Source: Paraburkholderia translucens
Lineage (GTDB): Bacteria; Pseudomonadota; Gammaproteobacteria; Burkholderiales; Burkholderiaceae
DNA: 64,000 bases
NCBI RefSeq assembly: GCF_020881035.1
Contig: NZ_JAJITC010000017.1
Coordinates: forward strand, 1-64,000
Reading direction: 5' to 3'
The position numbers and the translations under genes are program-made. Shown piece after piece: positions 43,491 to 52,431 of this stretch; positions within the stretch are counted from its first letter, which is position 1; every line of letters begins with the position of its first letter. The notes under the pieces were generated by a model. The model was not told the origin of the DNA, ran no database searches, and was given only the letters and a program-made list of their open reading frames with translations.

Positions 43491-44015
43491 TTACTTCTTT
43501 TTCTTCGGAGCGAGCACCATGATCATCTGGCGCCCCTCCATTTTCGGCATCTGCTCGACCTGACCGACTTCGTCGAGGTCAGTACGCAGGCGTTCGAGCA
43601 TGCGCATGCCGATTTCCTGGTGAGCCATTTCGCGGCCACGGAAACGCAACGTGATTTTCGTCTTGTCGCCGTCTTCGAGAAAGCGAACGAGGTTGCGCAG
43701 CTTGACGTTGTAATCACCGTCGTCGGTACCCGGGCGGAACTTGACTTCCTTGACCTGGATGACCTTCTGCTTGAGTTTGGCCTCGTGTTGCTTCTTCGCT
43801 TCCTGGTACTTGAACTTGCCGTAATCCATCAAGCGGCAAACCGGCGGAACCGCTTGGGGAGCGATTTCGACCAGATCCACGTCCTGCTGTTCCGACATTC
43901 GGAAAGCATCAGCGAGTTTCACGATGCCGAGCGGTTCGTTCTCGACGCCGACCAGTCGCACCTCGGGTGCTGTAATTTCACCGTTGATGCGGTGCGCAGA
44001 CTTATCAGTAGCGAT
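43491..44015 (-). CDS. infC: Translation initiation factor IF-3, probable ATC start
   Basis: The protein reads MSEQQDVDLVEIAPQAVPPV, CRLMDYGKFKYQEAKKQHEA and MRMLERLRTDLDEVGQVEQM, ending PKMEGRQMIMVLAPKKKK, which is IF-3. Starting only at the first usual start codon (GTG 43961) would lose the conserved N-terminus. Extending 18 codons to ATC 44015 gives DKSAHRINGEITAPEVRLVG, with AGAGGA about nine bases upstream. IF-3 genes commonly use rare starts, which makes translation self-limiting, since IF-3 itself discriminates against them. The length is then 174 residues, normal for the family. Confidence 0.93.
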   Translation of the reverse strand: MATDKSAHRINGEITAPEVRLVGVENEPLGIVKLADAFRMSEQQDVDLVEIAPQAVPPVCRLMDYGKFKYQEAKKQHEAKLKQKVIQVKEVKFRPGTDDGDYNVKLRNLVRFLEDGDKTKITLRFRGREMAHQEIGMRMLERLRTDLDEVGQVEQMPKMEGRQMIMVLAPKKKK

Positions 44016-44065
44016 GTTACGTTTCCTCTAAAAATTAAAAAAAACGAGCCGGGGTACCAGGTGGT

Positions 44066-45973
44066 TCAGTTGAACGACTGCACGTCCTGGCGCAGACGCT
44101 CAATGAAGGCGTCAACAGGCATTACACCCAGATCGACACCGCCACGGGCACGCACGGCTACCGTTTGCGCTTCACGCTCCTTGTCGCCGACCACCAGTAG
44201 GTACGGCACCTTTTCCAGCGTGTGCTCGCGTATTTTATAGCTAATCTTCTCGTTGCGCAAATCGGCCTCGACTCTAACCCCTTGTTTTTGCAACGATTGG
44301 GCTAGCGACTGCGCATATTCGGCCTGGCTTTCCGCAATATTCATCACGACGGCCTGCATCGGCGCAAGCCACACCGGCATTGCACCAGCATGGTGCTCGA
44401 TGAGAATCCCAAGGAAACGTTCCATCGATCCGACGATCGCCCGGTGCAGCATGATCGGGCGGCGGCGGCTGTTGTCTTCGGCGACGTATTCGGCACCCAG
44501 ACGCTCCGGCAGGACCATGTCAAGCTGCAGCGTACCGCACTGCCACGAGCGGCCGAGCGCGTCCTTGATGTGGTACTCGACCTTCGGGCCGTAGAACGCG
44601 CCCTCGCCGGGCAGTTCTTCCCACGTGACGCCGCAGGCCGTCAGCGCCTCGCGCAACCCCTGCTCCGCGCGATCCCATGTCTCGTCGGTACCGGCACGCG
44701 CATCCGGGCGCAGCGACAGCTTGATCTCGACATTGTCGAAGCCGAAGTCGCGGTAGACGCTCATTGCGAGCGTGTTGAAAGCGATCGATTCGCTGATGAA
44801 CTGCTCTTCAGTACAGAAAATATGCGCGTCGTCCTGCACGAAGCCGCGCACGCGCATCAGTCCATGCAGCGCGCCCGACGATTCGTTGCGATGGCACGAA
44901 CCGAACTCCGCGTAACGCAGCGGCAGATCGCGATACGAGCGCAGACCGTGGTTGAACACCTGCACGTGACCGGGGCAGTTCATCGGCTTGATCGCGTAGT
45001 CCCGCTTTTCCGATTCCGTCGTGAACATGTTTTCACGATAGTTCTGCCAATGGCCCGACGCCTCCCAGAGCGAGCGGTCCATGATCATCGGCGTTTTGAT
45101 TTCAAGGTAGCCCGCGTCGTTCACGCGACGGCGCATGTACTGCTCGACCTGCTGCCAAAGCGTCCAGCCGCGCGGATGCCAAAACACCATGCCCGGCGAC
45201 TCGTCCTGCATATGAAACAGGTCGAGTTGCTTACCGAGCTTACGATGGTCGCGCTTCTCGGCTTCTTCGAGCATGTGAAGATACGCTTCCTGGTCCTCCT
45301 TCTTCGTCCAGGCCGTGCCATAAATGCGCTGGAGCTGCTCGTTCTTCGAGTCGCCGCGCCAGTACGCGCCCGCGACCTTCATCAGCTTGAAAACCTTCAG
45401 CTTGCCGGTGGATGGCACATGCGGGCCGCGGCACAGGTCGGTGAAGCCGCCATGCGAGTACAGCTTGATTTCGTCGCTTGCGGGGATCGATTCGATGATC
45501 TCGGCCTTGTACTTTTCGCCGATGCTCTTGAAATACTCGACCGCTTCGTCGCGTGACACCACGCGGCGCGACACCGGCTCGTCTATCTTCGCGAGTTCCT
45601 GCATGCGCTTTTCGATCTTTTCGAGATCTTCCGGCGTGAAAGGACGGTTGTACGAAAAGTCGTAATAGAAGCCGTTGTCGATGACCGGGCCGATCGTGAC
45701 CTGCGCTTCCGGATACAAATCCTTCACCGCGTACGCGAGCAGGTGCGCCGTCGAGTGGCGGATGATATCGAGACCGTCTGCGTCCTTCTCCGTGACGATG
45801 GCGAGCGCCACGTCACGATCGATCAGCGCGGACGTATCGACCAGCTCACCGTCGATCTTGCCGCCGAGCGCGGCTTTCGCGAGGCCGGGGCCGATCGAGG
45901 CGGCCACTTCGGCGACGGTCACCGGATGCTCGTACTGTCGAACAGAACCGTCAGGCAAACGTATCGAAACCAT
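44066..45973 (-). CDS. thrS: Threonyl-tRNA synthetase
   Basis: From ATG 45973 the 635-residue protein has TGS (MVSIRLPDGSVRQYEHPVTV), the editing domain with HSTAHLLAYAVKDLYPEAQV, class II motifs (HPRGWTLWQQVEQYMRRRVN; LPLRYAEFGSCHRNESSGAL; PIMLHRAIVGSMERFLGILI) and the anticodon-binding domain (YLLVVGDKEREAQTVAVRAR). It charges tRNA-Thr and edits Ser-tRNA-Thr. An N-terminal extension to 46012 is in frame but unlikely. It begins just after a terminator-like hairpin (46031-46066), which may attenuate it. infC follows after 50 bases. Confidence 0.98.
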   Translation of the reverse strand: MVSIRLPDGSVRQYEHPVTVAEVAASIGPGLAKAALGGKIDGELVDTSALIDRDVALAIVTEKDADGLDIIRHSTAHLLAYAVKDLYPEAQVTIGPVIDNGFYYDFSYNRPFTPEDLEKIEKRMQELAKIDEPVSRRVVSRDEAVEYFKSIGEKYKAEIIESIPASDEIKLYSHGGFTDLCRGPHVPSTGKLKVFKLMKVAGAYWRGDSKNEQLQRIYGTAWTKKEDQEAYLHMLEEAEKRDHRKLGKQLDLFHMQDESPGMVFWHPRGWTLWQQVEQYMRRRVNDAGYLEIKTPMIMDRSLWEASGHWQNYRENMFTTESEKRDYAIKPMNCPGHVQVFNHGLRSYRDLPLRYAEFGSCHRNESSGALHGLMRVRGFVQDDAHIFCTEEQFISESIAFNTLAMSVYRDFGFDNVEIKLSLRPDARAGTDETWDRAEQGLREALTACGVTWEELPGEGAFYGPKVEYHIKDALGRSWQCGTLQLDMVLPERLGAEYVAEDNSRRRPIMLHRAIVGSMERFLGILIEHHAGAMPVWLAPMQAVVMNIAESQAEYAQSLAQSLQKQGVRVEADLRNEKISYKIREHTLEKVPYLLVVGDKEREAQTVAVRARGGVDLGVMPVDAFIERLRQDVQSFN

Positions 45974-46020
45974 TGCGTTCTCCGTGATGCCGACCGGCGG
46001 CGGCACATACAACCAGGGTC

Positions 46021-46066
46021 AAAAAAAGACAAAAAAAATGCGGCCCCGCTTTCGAGGGGCCGCATT
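46021..46066 (-). terminator. Terminator or attenuator hairpin upstream of thrS
   Basis: AATGCGGCCCC (46037-46047) and GGGGCCGCATT (46056-46066) form a perfect 11-bp stem. On the minus strand an eight-T run follows. It ends 48 bases before the thrS ATG, leaving no room for a usual promoter and 5' leader after it. It may therefore end the tRNA-Val transcript or control thrS by attenuation. Confidence 0.85.
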
Positions 46067-46230
46067 CACATTTTATGCAAACTTCACCGGCGAAATTGGT
46101 CCTCGACTAGCGTCGCTCCGAAATGCTTCCGGTCAACGTTCGCGGTGTCATAACCGTATTCGCCTTTTTTGCGCTCACAGCGCTTACTGCAGTTTGCGAA
46201 ATTCCGGCGAAGCCAAAATTTCATTTTCGT

Positions 46231-46307
46231 TGGTAGGCTCGATTGGACTCGAACCAACGACCCCCACCATGTCAAGGTGGTGCTCTAACCAGCTGAGCTA
46301 CGAGCCT
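46231..46307 (-). tRNA. tRNA-Val (GAC)
   Basis: The minus strand folds with acceptor AGGCTCG/CGAGCCT, D-arm AGCTCAGCTGGTTAGAGC, anticodon arm CCACC-TTGACAT-GGTGG (anticodon GAC), T-arm GGTTCGAGTCC, discriminator A and encoded CCA (46231-46233). It reads Val GUC/GUU codons. It lies between relA and thrS. No integrase is next to it. Confidence 0.97.
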
Positions 46308-46415
46308 GAAGAAACGAGAGTATATGGGGTATGGCGCTGCTTGGCAAGCACTTTTATGCGAAGGCTCTGACTCTCCGTCGCACCACTGCCGGGCTCTTTC
46401 CCAACCGCCCGCATC

Positions 46416-48659
46416 TCAATTCTTGCGCGCCGCCCGCACCACGCCCGTAATCTCGCCCAGCAGTGTGGAGGCCCGCTGAATCTGCGCGGAGCTTGACACT
46501 TCGACGGTAAATTGCATGAACGCGGCATTGCGGCGCGATTGCGTCTTCACGCCGATCACGTTCATCTTTTCCCGCGCGAACACTTCGGAGATGTCGCGCA
46601 GCAGACCTTGGCGGTCCGTCGCCTCGATGCTGAGGTCGACGGGGTAGACGGATTGGCCGCGGCCACTCATCACGTCCGCCGACCACGCGGTCTGCAGCAC
46701 GCGCTCCGGCGCCCGCTCGGCCATCCGGCGGAACGTCGCGCAGTCGCTGCGGTGCACCGACATCCCCTTACCGCGCGTGACGAAGCCGCAGATGTCGTCG
46801 GGCGGTGCGGGCCGGCAGCAGCGCGCGAGCTGCGTAAGCAACGCATCGACGCCGACCACCAAAACGCCGGTGGACGCGCCACGCGCGACGCTCGCGCCGC
46901 TGCTGCGCTTCTCGAATTTTTCCGGCGCCTCGACCTCGGGCTCGGGCGGCGGCGCATCCTGCAGCGCCTGCTCCACGAGCCTCAGACTGAACTCCTCCTT
47001 GCCGACTACGGAGAACAGGTCGTCGGTCGTTTTGAAGCCGAGCCGCGTGGCCAGCTGATCGAGGTTGACCGAAGTCTTGCCCTCGCGCTGCAGGGTTTTC
47101 TCGACCATCGCGCGACCGTTCGCGATGTGTTCCTGCAACTCGACCGCATTGAACCACGCGCGCACCTTCTGCCGGGCGCGCGCGCTTTGCAGATACCCCA
47201 GTTGGGGATTGAGCCAGTCGCGCGACGGACCGCCCTCCTTCACCGCCACGATCTCGACCGTCTGGCCGTTCTGCAATGGCGTGTTCAGCGGCACCATCGC
47301 GCCGTCGACGCGCGCGCCGCGGCAGCGATGCCCGAGCTCGCTGTGCAGGTGATACGCGAAGTCGATCGGCGTGGCGCCGTGCGGCAACGGGATCACGCGC
47401 GCCTGCGGCGTCAGCACGTAGATGTGATCGTCGTCGAGCGTGGCCTGGCGCAACTGCTCCCACGGCTGCGCCGCGCGCGCTTCGTCATGCTCGCCTTCTG
47501 ACACCTCGTCCTTCCACGCTAGCAACTGCCGCAGCCAGGCAATCTTCTCGTCGTATTTCTCGTTCGCGGCGAAGGTACCGCCGTAACCGCGCGCGCCCGC
47601 TTCCTTGTAGCGCCAGTGCGCGGCCACGCCGTATTCGGCGAAGCTATGCATTTCCTGCGTGCGGATCTGCACTTCGAACGCGCGGCCGTCGTCGCCGATC
47701 ACGACCGTGTGCAGCGACTTGTAGCCGTTCGGCTTCGGCCGCGAGATGTAGTCGTCAAACTCCTTCGGCACCGGTTGCCACAGGTTGTGCACGATGCCGA
47801 GCACGGTGTAGCAGTCCTTGATGTCCGGCACGATCACGCGAAACGCGCGCACGTCGTACAGTTCGGCGAAGTCGAGCTCCTTGCCGCGCATCTTGCGCCA
47901 GATGCTGTAGATATGCTTCGGCCGTCCGCTCACTTCCGCGCGGATGTGCGCGGCGGCGAGTTCCTGTTGCAGACGTTCGATCGCCTGCGCGACATAGCTC
48001 TCGCGTTCGACGCGCTTCTCGTCGAGCAACCTGGCGATGCGCTTGTAGGTGTCCGGCTCCTCGAAGCGGAACGCGAGGTCCTCGAGCTCCCACTTCAGTT
48101 GCCAGATGCCGAGGCGGTTCGCGAGCGGCGCGTAGATATCGAGCGTTTCGCGCGCGACGTCGGGCGACGGCGTAATCTTCGCCGCCGCGTAAAAGCGCAG
48201 TGTCTGCAATCGCGACGCGAGGCGGATCAGCACGACGCGAATGTCCTGCGCGAACGCGAGCAGCATCTTGCGCAACGCCTCGACCTGCGCACGGCGCGCG
48301 GCCTGCGCATCGCGTCCGGCTTCGGGGATCGCGTTTTGCGCCGCGCGCAGACTGACTGTGCCGAGGCGCAGCAGCTTGCGCACATCGCTGACCAGTTGCG
48401 CAACTTCTTCGCCGAAGTTCTCGGCGATCACGCGCTCCGGATCACTTAGATGCGGCGTCAGCGCAAACAGCGCCGCGGCCAGCACCGCCGGCGGATCGAC
48501 GTTCAGCTTCCGGACGATCGACGCCGTGCCCGCCGCGTGATCCGCAAGCAGTTCGCCCGACGACAGCCGCACTTCGCCCGCATGCTCGCGCACGAACGCC
48601 ATCGCTTCATCGAAGGAAGGATGGGGATGAGGCGCGTTCGTAACGATTTCGGTGTTCAT
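46416..48659 (-). CDS. relA: (p)ppGpp synthetase RelA
   Basis: The 747-residue protein has the RelA/SpoT order: a degenerate HD domain at the N-terminus (ALFALTPHLSDPE in place of the active HD), the synthetase domain (IWRKMRGKELDFAELYDVRA, then EVQIRTQEMHSFAEYGVAAH), TGS (VLTPQARVIPLPHGATPIDF), a zinc-finger-like region (LARCCRPAPPDDICGFVTRG) and ACT (DISEVFAREKMNVIGVKTQS). Loss of the hydrolase motif fits RelA, which only makes (p)ppGpp on stalled ribosomes. The gene stands alone between ridA and tRNA-Val. Confidence 0.96.
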   Translation of the reverse strand: MNTEIVTNAPHPHPSFDEAMAFVREHAGEVRLSSGELLADHAAGTASIVRKLNVDPPAVLAAALFALTPHLSDPERVIAENFGEEVAQLVSDVRKLLRLGTVSLRAAQNAIPEAGRDAQAARRAQVEALRKMLLAFAQDIRVVLIRLASRLQTLRFYAAAKITPSPDVARETLDIYAPLANRLGIWQLKWELEDLAFRFEEPDTYKRIARLLDEKRVERESYVAQAIERLQQELAAAHIRAEVSGRPKHIYSIWRKMRGKELDFAELYDVRAFRVIVPDIKDCYTVLGIVHNLWQPVPKEFDDYISRPKPNGYKSLHTVVIGDDGRAFEVQIRTQEMHSFAEYGVAAHWRYKEAGARGYGGTFAANEKYDEKIAWLRQLLAWKDEVSEGEHDEARAAQPWEQLRQATLDDDHIYVLTPQARVIPLPHGATPIDFAYHLHSELGHRCRGARVDGAMVPLNTPLQNGQTVEIVAVKEGGPSRDWLNPQLGYLQSARARQKVRAWFNAVELQEHIANGRAMVEKTLQREGKTSVNLDQLATRLGFKTTDDLFSVVGKEEFSLRLVEQALQDAPPPEPEVEAPEKFEKRSSGASVARGASTGVLVVGVDALLTQLARCCRPAPPDDICGFVTRGKGMSVHRSDCATFRRMAERAPERVLQTAWSADVMSGRGQSVYPVDLSIEATDRQGLLRDISEVFAREKMNVIGVKTQSRRNAAFMQFTVEVSSSAQIQRASTLLGEITGVVRAARKN

Positions 48660-48728
48660 GGTGCGACGGCCCGCCGGGCCAGACGATTCAACGGAATTTC
48701 AACAACGGTGCTGCGCAACGACCTCGAC

Positions 48729-49082
48729 TCAACTGCGTTGCGCCGCGATCACAACGATTTCGACGAGGCACTTCGGGTTCGCGAGCCTGGCTTCGACGGT
48801 CGCGCGCGGCGGCGTGTTGCCCTGCGCGACCCACTCGTCCCACACGGCGTTCATGCCTGCGAAATGCGCCATGTCCGAGATGTAGATCTGCACCGACAGC
48901 AGCAGCGACTTGTCGCTGTTCGCTTCAGCCAGCAGACGGTCGATGTGGCCGAGCACTTCGCGCGTCTGACCGGTGATGTCCTGATCGTCGTCTTCTGCGA
49001 TCTGACCCGCAAGGTACACGGTGCCGTTGTGCACGGCCATTTCCGAGAGACGCTTGCCCACGTGGTAACGAATGACTGCCAT
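48729..49082 (-). CDS. RidA-family deaminase
   Basis: ATG 49082 gives 117 residues of the YjgF/YER057c/UK114 fold: MAVIRYHVGKRLSEMAVHNG, TVYLAGQIAEDDDQDITGQT, REVLGHIDRLLAEANSDKSL and ISDMAHFAGMNAVWDEWVAQ. RidA enzymes hydrolyse reactive 2-aminoacrylate and other imines. The conserved Arg near the end is present in PPRATVEARLANPKCLVEIV. The sequence is that of a Rid subfamily protein often next to relA in Burkholderiaceae. It lies 69 bases upstream of relA. Confidence 0.93.
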   Translation of the reverse strand: MAVIRYHVGKRLSEMAVHNGTVYLAGQIAEDDDQDITGQTREVLGHIDRLLAEANSDKSLLLSVQIYISDMAHFAGMNAVWDEWVAQGNTPPRATVEARLANPKCLVEIVVIAAQRS

Positions 49083-49160
49083 GAAAATCCTGAGCTGGTG
49101 GGTTGATCCAATTACGTCCCGCATGACACGACCGATGAGAATGTCGTGCGGAACTCAATA

Positions 49161-50075
49161 TTATGACGCGTTCGCGGCCGGCCCGATGAAGAACGCCCTC
49201 GCGAGCGCGATCTGGTCCGCCGCCAGAAACGCCGGCGCATGCCCGACGCCCGCGATTTCCACGCTCGATACCGCACGCCCGGTCGCCACCATCTTCGCGA
49301 CCGTTTCACGCGACAGCAAATCCGACTGCTCGCCGCGCACCACGAGCACCGGCCCCTGGAACGACGCCAGCGAATGCCAGAGCGCCGCCTCGCCGAGCTT
49401 CGCCGCTTCCTCGGTGACCGCGGCGAACGGCTGCGCAATGCGCGGATCGTAGCGCGGCACCCAGGCGCCGCCCTCCTCGCGCAGCAACGGCGTATTGATT
49501 TCGCGCCATTCGTCCGGTGTCAGCGGGCCGAAGCCTTGCGCGAGCTGTGCGGCGTAGTCGACACCTTCCTGCAGCGTATCGAAGCGCGCCGGCTTGCCCA
49601 GGTAATCGCCGATGCGCTCGACCGCGGCCGGTTCCAGATGCGGCCCGACGTCGTTCAGCAGCAGCTTGCGGATCGGCGTGTCAGGCAGGCCCGCGAGCCC
49701 CAGGCCGATCAGACCGCCCATCGAAGTGCCGAACCAGTCGACAGTGTCGACGTCGAGCCGCGCGATCAGCGTGACCAGGTCGGCGACGTACTGCGGCACC
49801 GCATATAACTTGGGGTTGGGAAGCCACGACGACAAGCCCCGGCCGACCACGTCCGGGCAGACCACGCGATAGGTATCGGCGAAGTCGGCGGCAAGGCGGT
49901 CGAAATCGCGCCCCGACCGCGTGAGTCCATGCACGCACAGCAAGACGCGCGGATTGTCCGGGTCGCCCCATTCGGTATAAGCGACGCGATGCAGGCCCGC
50001 CGCGCTCGCGCACTGCACGTAACGTTGACGCGGCTCGGGCCGCCCGGCGGTGGAAGCGGAAGTCGTTGCGGTCAT
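49161..50075 (-). CDS. Alpha/beta hydrolase
   Basis: From ATG 50075 (MTATTSASTAGRPEPRQRYV) the product has 304 residues. The fold is clear: VLLCVHGLTRSGRDFDRLAA near the oxyanion region, nucleophile Ser in DWFGTSMGGLIGLGLAGLPD, Asp in VLVVRGEQSDLLSRETVAKM, and His in VEIAGVGHAPAFLAADQ. There is no signal peptide, so it is cytoplasmic. Its ester or other substrate is unknown. It lies 78 bases upstream of ridA on the same strand. The frame runs further upstream to 50210, but that part is not conserved-looking. Confidence 0.92.
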   Translation of the reverse strand: MTATTSASTAGRPEPRQRYVQCASAAGLHRVAYTEWGDPDNPRVLLCVHGLTRSGRDFDRLAADFADTYRVVCPDVVGRGLSSWLPNPKLYAVPQYVADLVTLIARLDVDTVDWFGTSMGGLIGLGLAGLPDTPIRKLLLNDVGPHLEPAAVERIGDYLGKPARFDTLQEGVDYAAQLAQGFGPLTPDEWREINTPLLREEGGAWVPRYDPRIAQPFAAVTEEAAKLGEAALWHSLASFQGPVLVVRGEQSDLLSRETVAKMVATGRAVSSVEIAGVGHAPAFLAADQIALARAFFIGPAANAS

Positions 50076-50282
50076 CTGGGATCCTTGCGAAGGCGCTGCG
50101 GATGGGCTCGGACGATTGTAAACCGCTTCGTCGCGCGGCAAGCATCGGCCAGAAGGCTTAGGAAGGTCGATCCAGCGGGCGGGCGCACAAACAGAACGGG
50201 CGAGACTCACGCCTCGCCCGTCCGCACGACACGTTGCCGGGGCGCCGCCGCATCGGCCGGCGTAGCCTCGTGGCGATCCGCG

Positions 50283-50924
50283 TCAGCTCACCGCACTCAC
50301 GTCGAGCGGCGCGCCGGTTTTCGCCTTGATTTCGTCGACACTCACGCCCGGCGCGAGCTCGGTTACCTTCAGGCCGTTTTGGGTCACTTCGATCACGCCG
50401 AGATCGGTGATGATCTCGTCGACCACGCCCACGCCCGTCAGCGGGAGCGTGCATTCTTCGAGGATCTTGTGCTGGTCGCCCTTCGCGACGTGCTCCATCA
50501 GCACGACCACGCGCTTGACCCCCGCGACGAGATCCATCGCGCCGCCCATGCCCTTGATCATCTTGCCCGGGATCATCCAGTTCGCGAGGTCGCCGTTCTT
50601 GCTGATCTGCATTGCGCCAAGAATCGCCAGATTGATGTGGCCGCCGCGAATCATCGCGAACGAATCCGCCGACGAGAAAATCGACGAGCCGGGCAGCGTC
50701 GTCACCGTCTGCTTGCCGGCGTTGATCAGGTCGGCGTCGACTTCGTCTTCGGTCGGCGACGGGCCGATGCCGAGCAGACCGTTCTCCGACTGCAGCCACA
50801 CTTCGACGCCCTCCGGCACGTGGTTGGCGACGAGCGTCGGCAGACCGATGCCGAGGTTCACGTAGAAGCCGTCCCGCAGTTCCTTCGCCGCGCGCGCGGC
50901 CATTTCGTCACGAGTCCATGCCAT
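50283..50924 (-). CDS. scoB: 3-oxoacid CoA-transferase subunit B
   Basis: The 213-residue protein starts at ATG 50924 (MAWTRDEMAARAAKELRDGF). YVNLGIGLPTLVANHVPEGV and LQSENGLLGIGPSPTEDEVD include the catalytic Glu (SENG) that forms the enzyme-CoA thioester. The end LGVIEVTQNGLKVTELAPGV is typical. With subunit A it moves CoA from succinyl-CoA to acetoacetate for ketone-body use. It lies two bases after the stop of scoA, so the two are translated together. Confidence 0.97.
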   Translation of the reverse strand: MAWTRDEMAARAAKELRDGFYVNLGIGLPTLVANHVPEGVEVWLQSENGLLGIGPSPTEDEVDADLINAGKQTVTTLPGSSIFSSADSFAMIRGGHINLAILGAMQISKNGDLANWMIPGKMIKGMGGAMDLVAGVKRVVVLMEHVAKGDQHKILEECTLPLTGVGVVDEIITDLGVIEVTQNGLKVTELAPGVSVDEIKAKTGAPLDVSAVS

Positions 50925-50926
50925 GA

Positions 50927-51631
50927 TCAGTCTCCTTTCGCGCGGACGACGCGTTGTTCGATGCGTTTTTCCGGATGCGCATTCAGCACGATGCGTTGCA
51001 CGAAGATGCCCGGCGTGTGGATCGCGTCCGGATCGAGCTCGCCCACTTCGACGATCTCTTCGACTTCCGCGACGGTGACGCGGCCCGCCATCGCACACAT
51101 CGGATTGAAGTTGCGCGCGGTGCGGCGATAGATCAGGTTGCCCGCCTTGTCGGCCTTCCATGCCTTGACGAGCGCGACATCGGCGGTCAGCGAGTGTTCG
51201 AGCACGTAGTGGTTTTCGCCGAACTGGCGGGTTTCCTTGCCCTCGGCGATCTGCGTGCCGTAGCCGGTGTTCGTGAAAAACGCAGGGATGCCCGCGCCAC
51301 CGGCGCGCAGCTTCTCGGCAAGCGTGCCTTGCGGCGTGAATTCGAGCTCGAGTTCGCCGGCCAGGTACTGGCGTTCGAACTCCTTGTTCTCTCCGACGTA
51401 CGACGAGATCATCTTTCGGATCTGGCGCGTCTCGAGCAGCAGGCCAAGGCCGAAGCCATCGACGCCCGCGTTGTTGCTGATGCAGGTGATGCCCTGCACC
51501 TTCGAATCGCGCAGCGCGGCGATCAGCGCCTCTGGAATGCCGCACAGCCCAAAACCGCCGACGGCGAACGTCTGGCCGTCCTTGACGATGTCCTTCAGCG
51601 CCTCGGCGGCGCCTGGATAGACCTTGTTCAT
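50927..51631 (-). CDS. scoA: 3-oxoacid CoA-transferase subunit A
   Basis: From ATG 51631 (MNKVYPGAAEALKDIVKDGQ) the product has 234 residues: FAVGGFGLCGIPEALIAALR, CISNNAGVDGFGLGLLLETR, KMISSYVGENKEFERQYLAG, FTPQGTLAEKLRAGGAGIPA and FFTNTGYGTQIAEGK. This is the A subunit of succinyl-CoA:acetoacetate CoA-transferase. The N-terminal part holds the CoA-binding glycine loop. A longer in-frame upstream extension (to 51883) has no homology. It shares a divergent promoter with the PAS-LuxR gene at 51851. Confidence 0.97.
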   Translation of the reverse strand: MNKVYPGAAEALKDIVKDGQTFAVGGFGLCGIPEALIAALRDSKVQGITCISNNAGVDGFGLGLLLETRQIRKMISSYVGENKEFERQYLAGELELEFTPQGTLAEKLRAGGAGIPAFFTNTGYGTQIAEGKETRQFGENHYVLEHSLTADVALVKAWKADKAGNLIYRRTARNFNPMCAMAGRVTVAEVEEIVEVGELDPDAIHTPGIFVQRIVLNAHPEKRIEQRVVRAKGD

Positions 51632-51850
51632 CAGTTTGTCCCTTCCTCTATGGAAACCCGAAGCCTCTGCGCAGGCCGCCGGATCATTGCGGTTGACTTT
51701 GCGCCTCGCGAACTTGCCGTCGCCTCGCGAAACCGCTGCGTCATTCTTGTCATCCGCGGCATGCGCCGCGTTGTCATCTGCCCGAAAGAGTACGCTCGGG
51801 CCGCCATGCGGCACAATACGCAAAAATACATAAGTACTTGCCGACCGCTC

Positions 51851-52396
51851 ATGCCCGCCCTGGATTACCGCACCGCGTTTCACCTCGCGCCGATCGGACT
51901 CGTGCTGTCGCGCGAACGGATCATCGAAGACTGCAACGACCAGCTCGCGTCGATCTTCGGCTACGCACGTGACGCGCTGATTGGTCAGTCGTTCCTAATG
52001 CTGTATCCATCGGCCGATGAATTCGAGCGGATCGGCGCGCGCATTCCGCCGATCATGACCGCGCACGGCAGCTACGCGGACGACCGCATCATGAAGCGCG
52101 CGAACGGCGAGCTGTTCTGGTGTCACGTGACGGGCCGCGCGCAGCAGCGCGCCGACCCGCACGCGGCGGGCGTCTGGACCTTCGAGGATCTGAGCGCGAC
52201 GCGGCGCGTCGCGGTGGAACTCACGCCGCGCGAGCGCGAAATCGCTGCGCAACTGGTGACCGGCAAGACCAGCAAGCAGATCGGCCGCGTGCTCGATATC
52301 AGCCCGCGCACGGTCGACGTCTACCGCGCGCGGCTCATGCGCAAATACGATACCGGCAATGCCACCGAACTGTTGCAGCGGCTGCTCGGGCATTGA
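51851..52396 (+). CDS. PAS-LuxR transcriptional regulator
   Basis: ATG 51851 starts a 181-residue protein: PAS fold MPALDYRTAFHLAPIGLVLS, RERIIEDCNDQLASIFGYAR and DALIGQSFLMLYPSADEFER, then a LuxR HTH ELTPREREIAAQLVTGKTSK, QIGRVLDISPRTVDVYRARL and MRKYDTGNATELLQRLLGH. It has no receiver domain, so it probably senses a small molecule or redox state through PAS. It lies divergently from scoAB, so control of ketone-body use is a fair inference. No sensor kinase is next to it. Confidence 0.92.
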   Translation: MPALDYRTAFHLAPIGLVLSRERIIEDCNDQLASIFGYARDALIGQSFLMLYPSADEFERIGARIPPIMTAHGSYADDRIMKRANGELFWCHVTGRAQQRADPHAAGVWTFEDLSATRRVAVELTPREREIAAQLVTGKTSKQIGRVLDISPRTVDVYRARLMRKYDTGNATELLQRLLGH

Positions 52397-52431
52397 GAGA
52401 GAGGGGGCTCGAAACGCGCGGGGCCGCGCTC

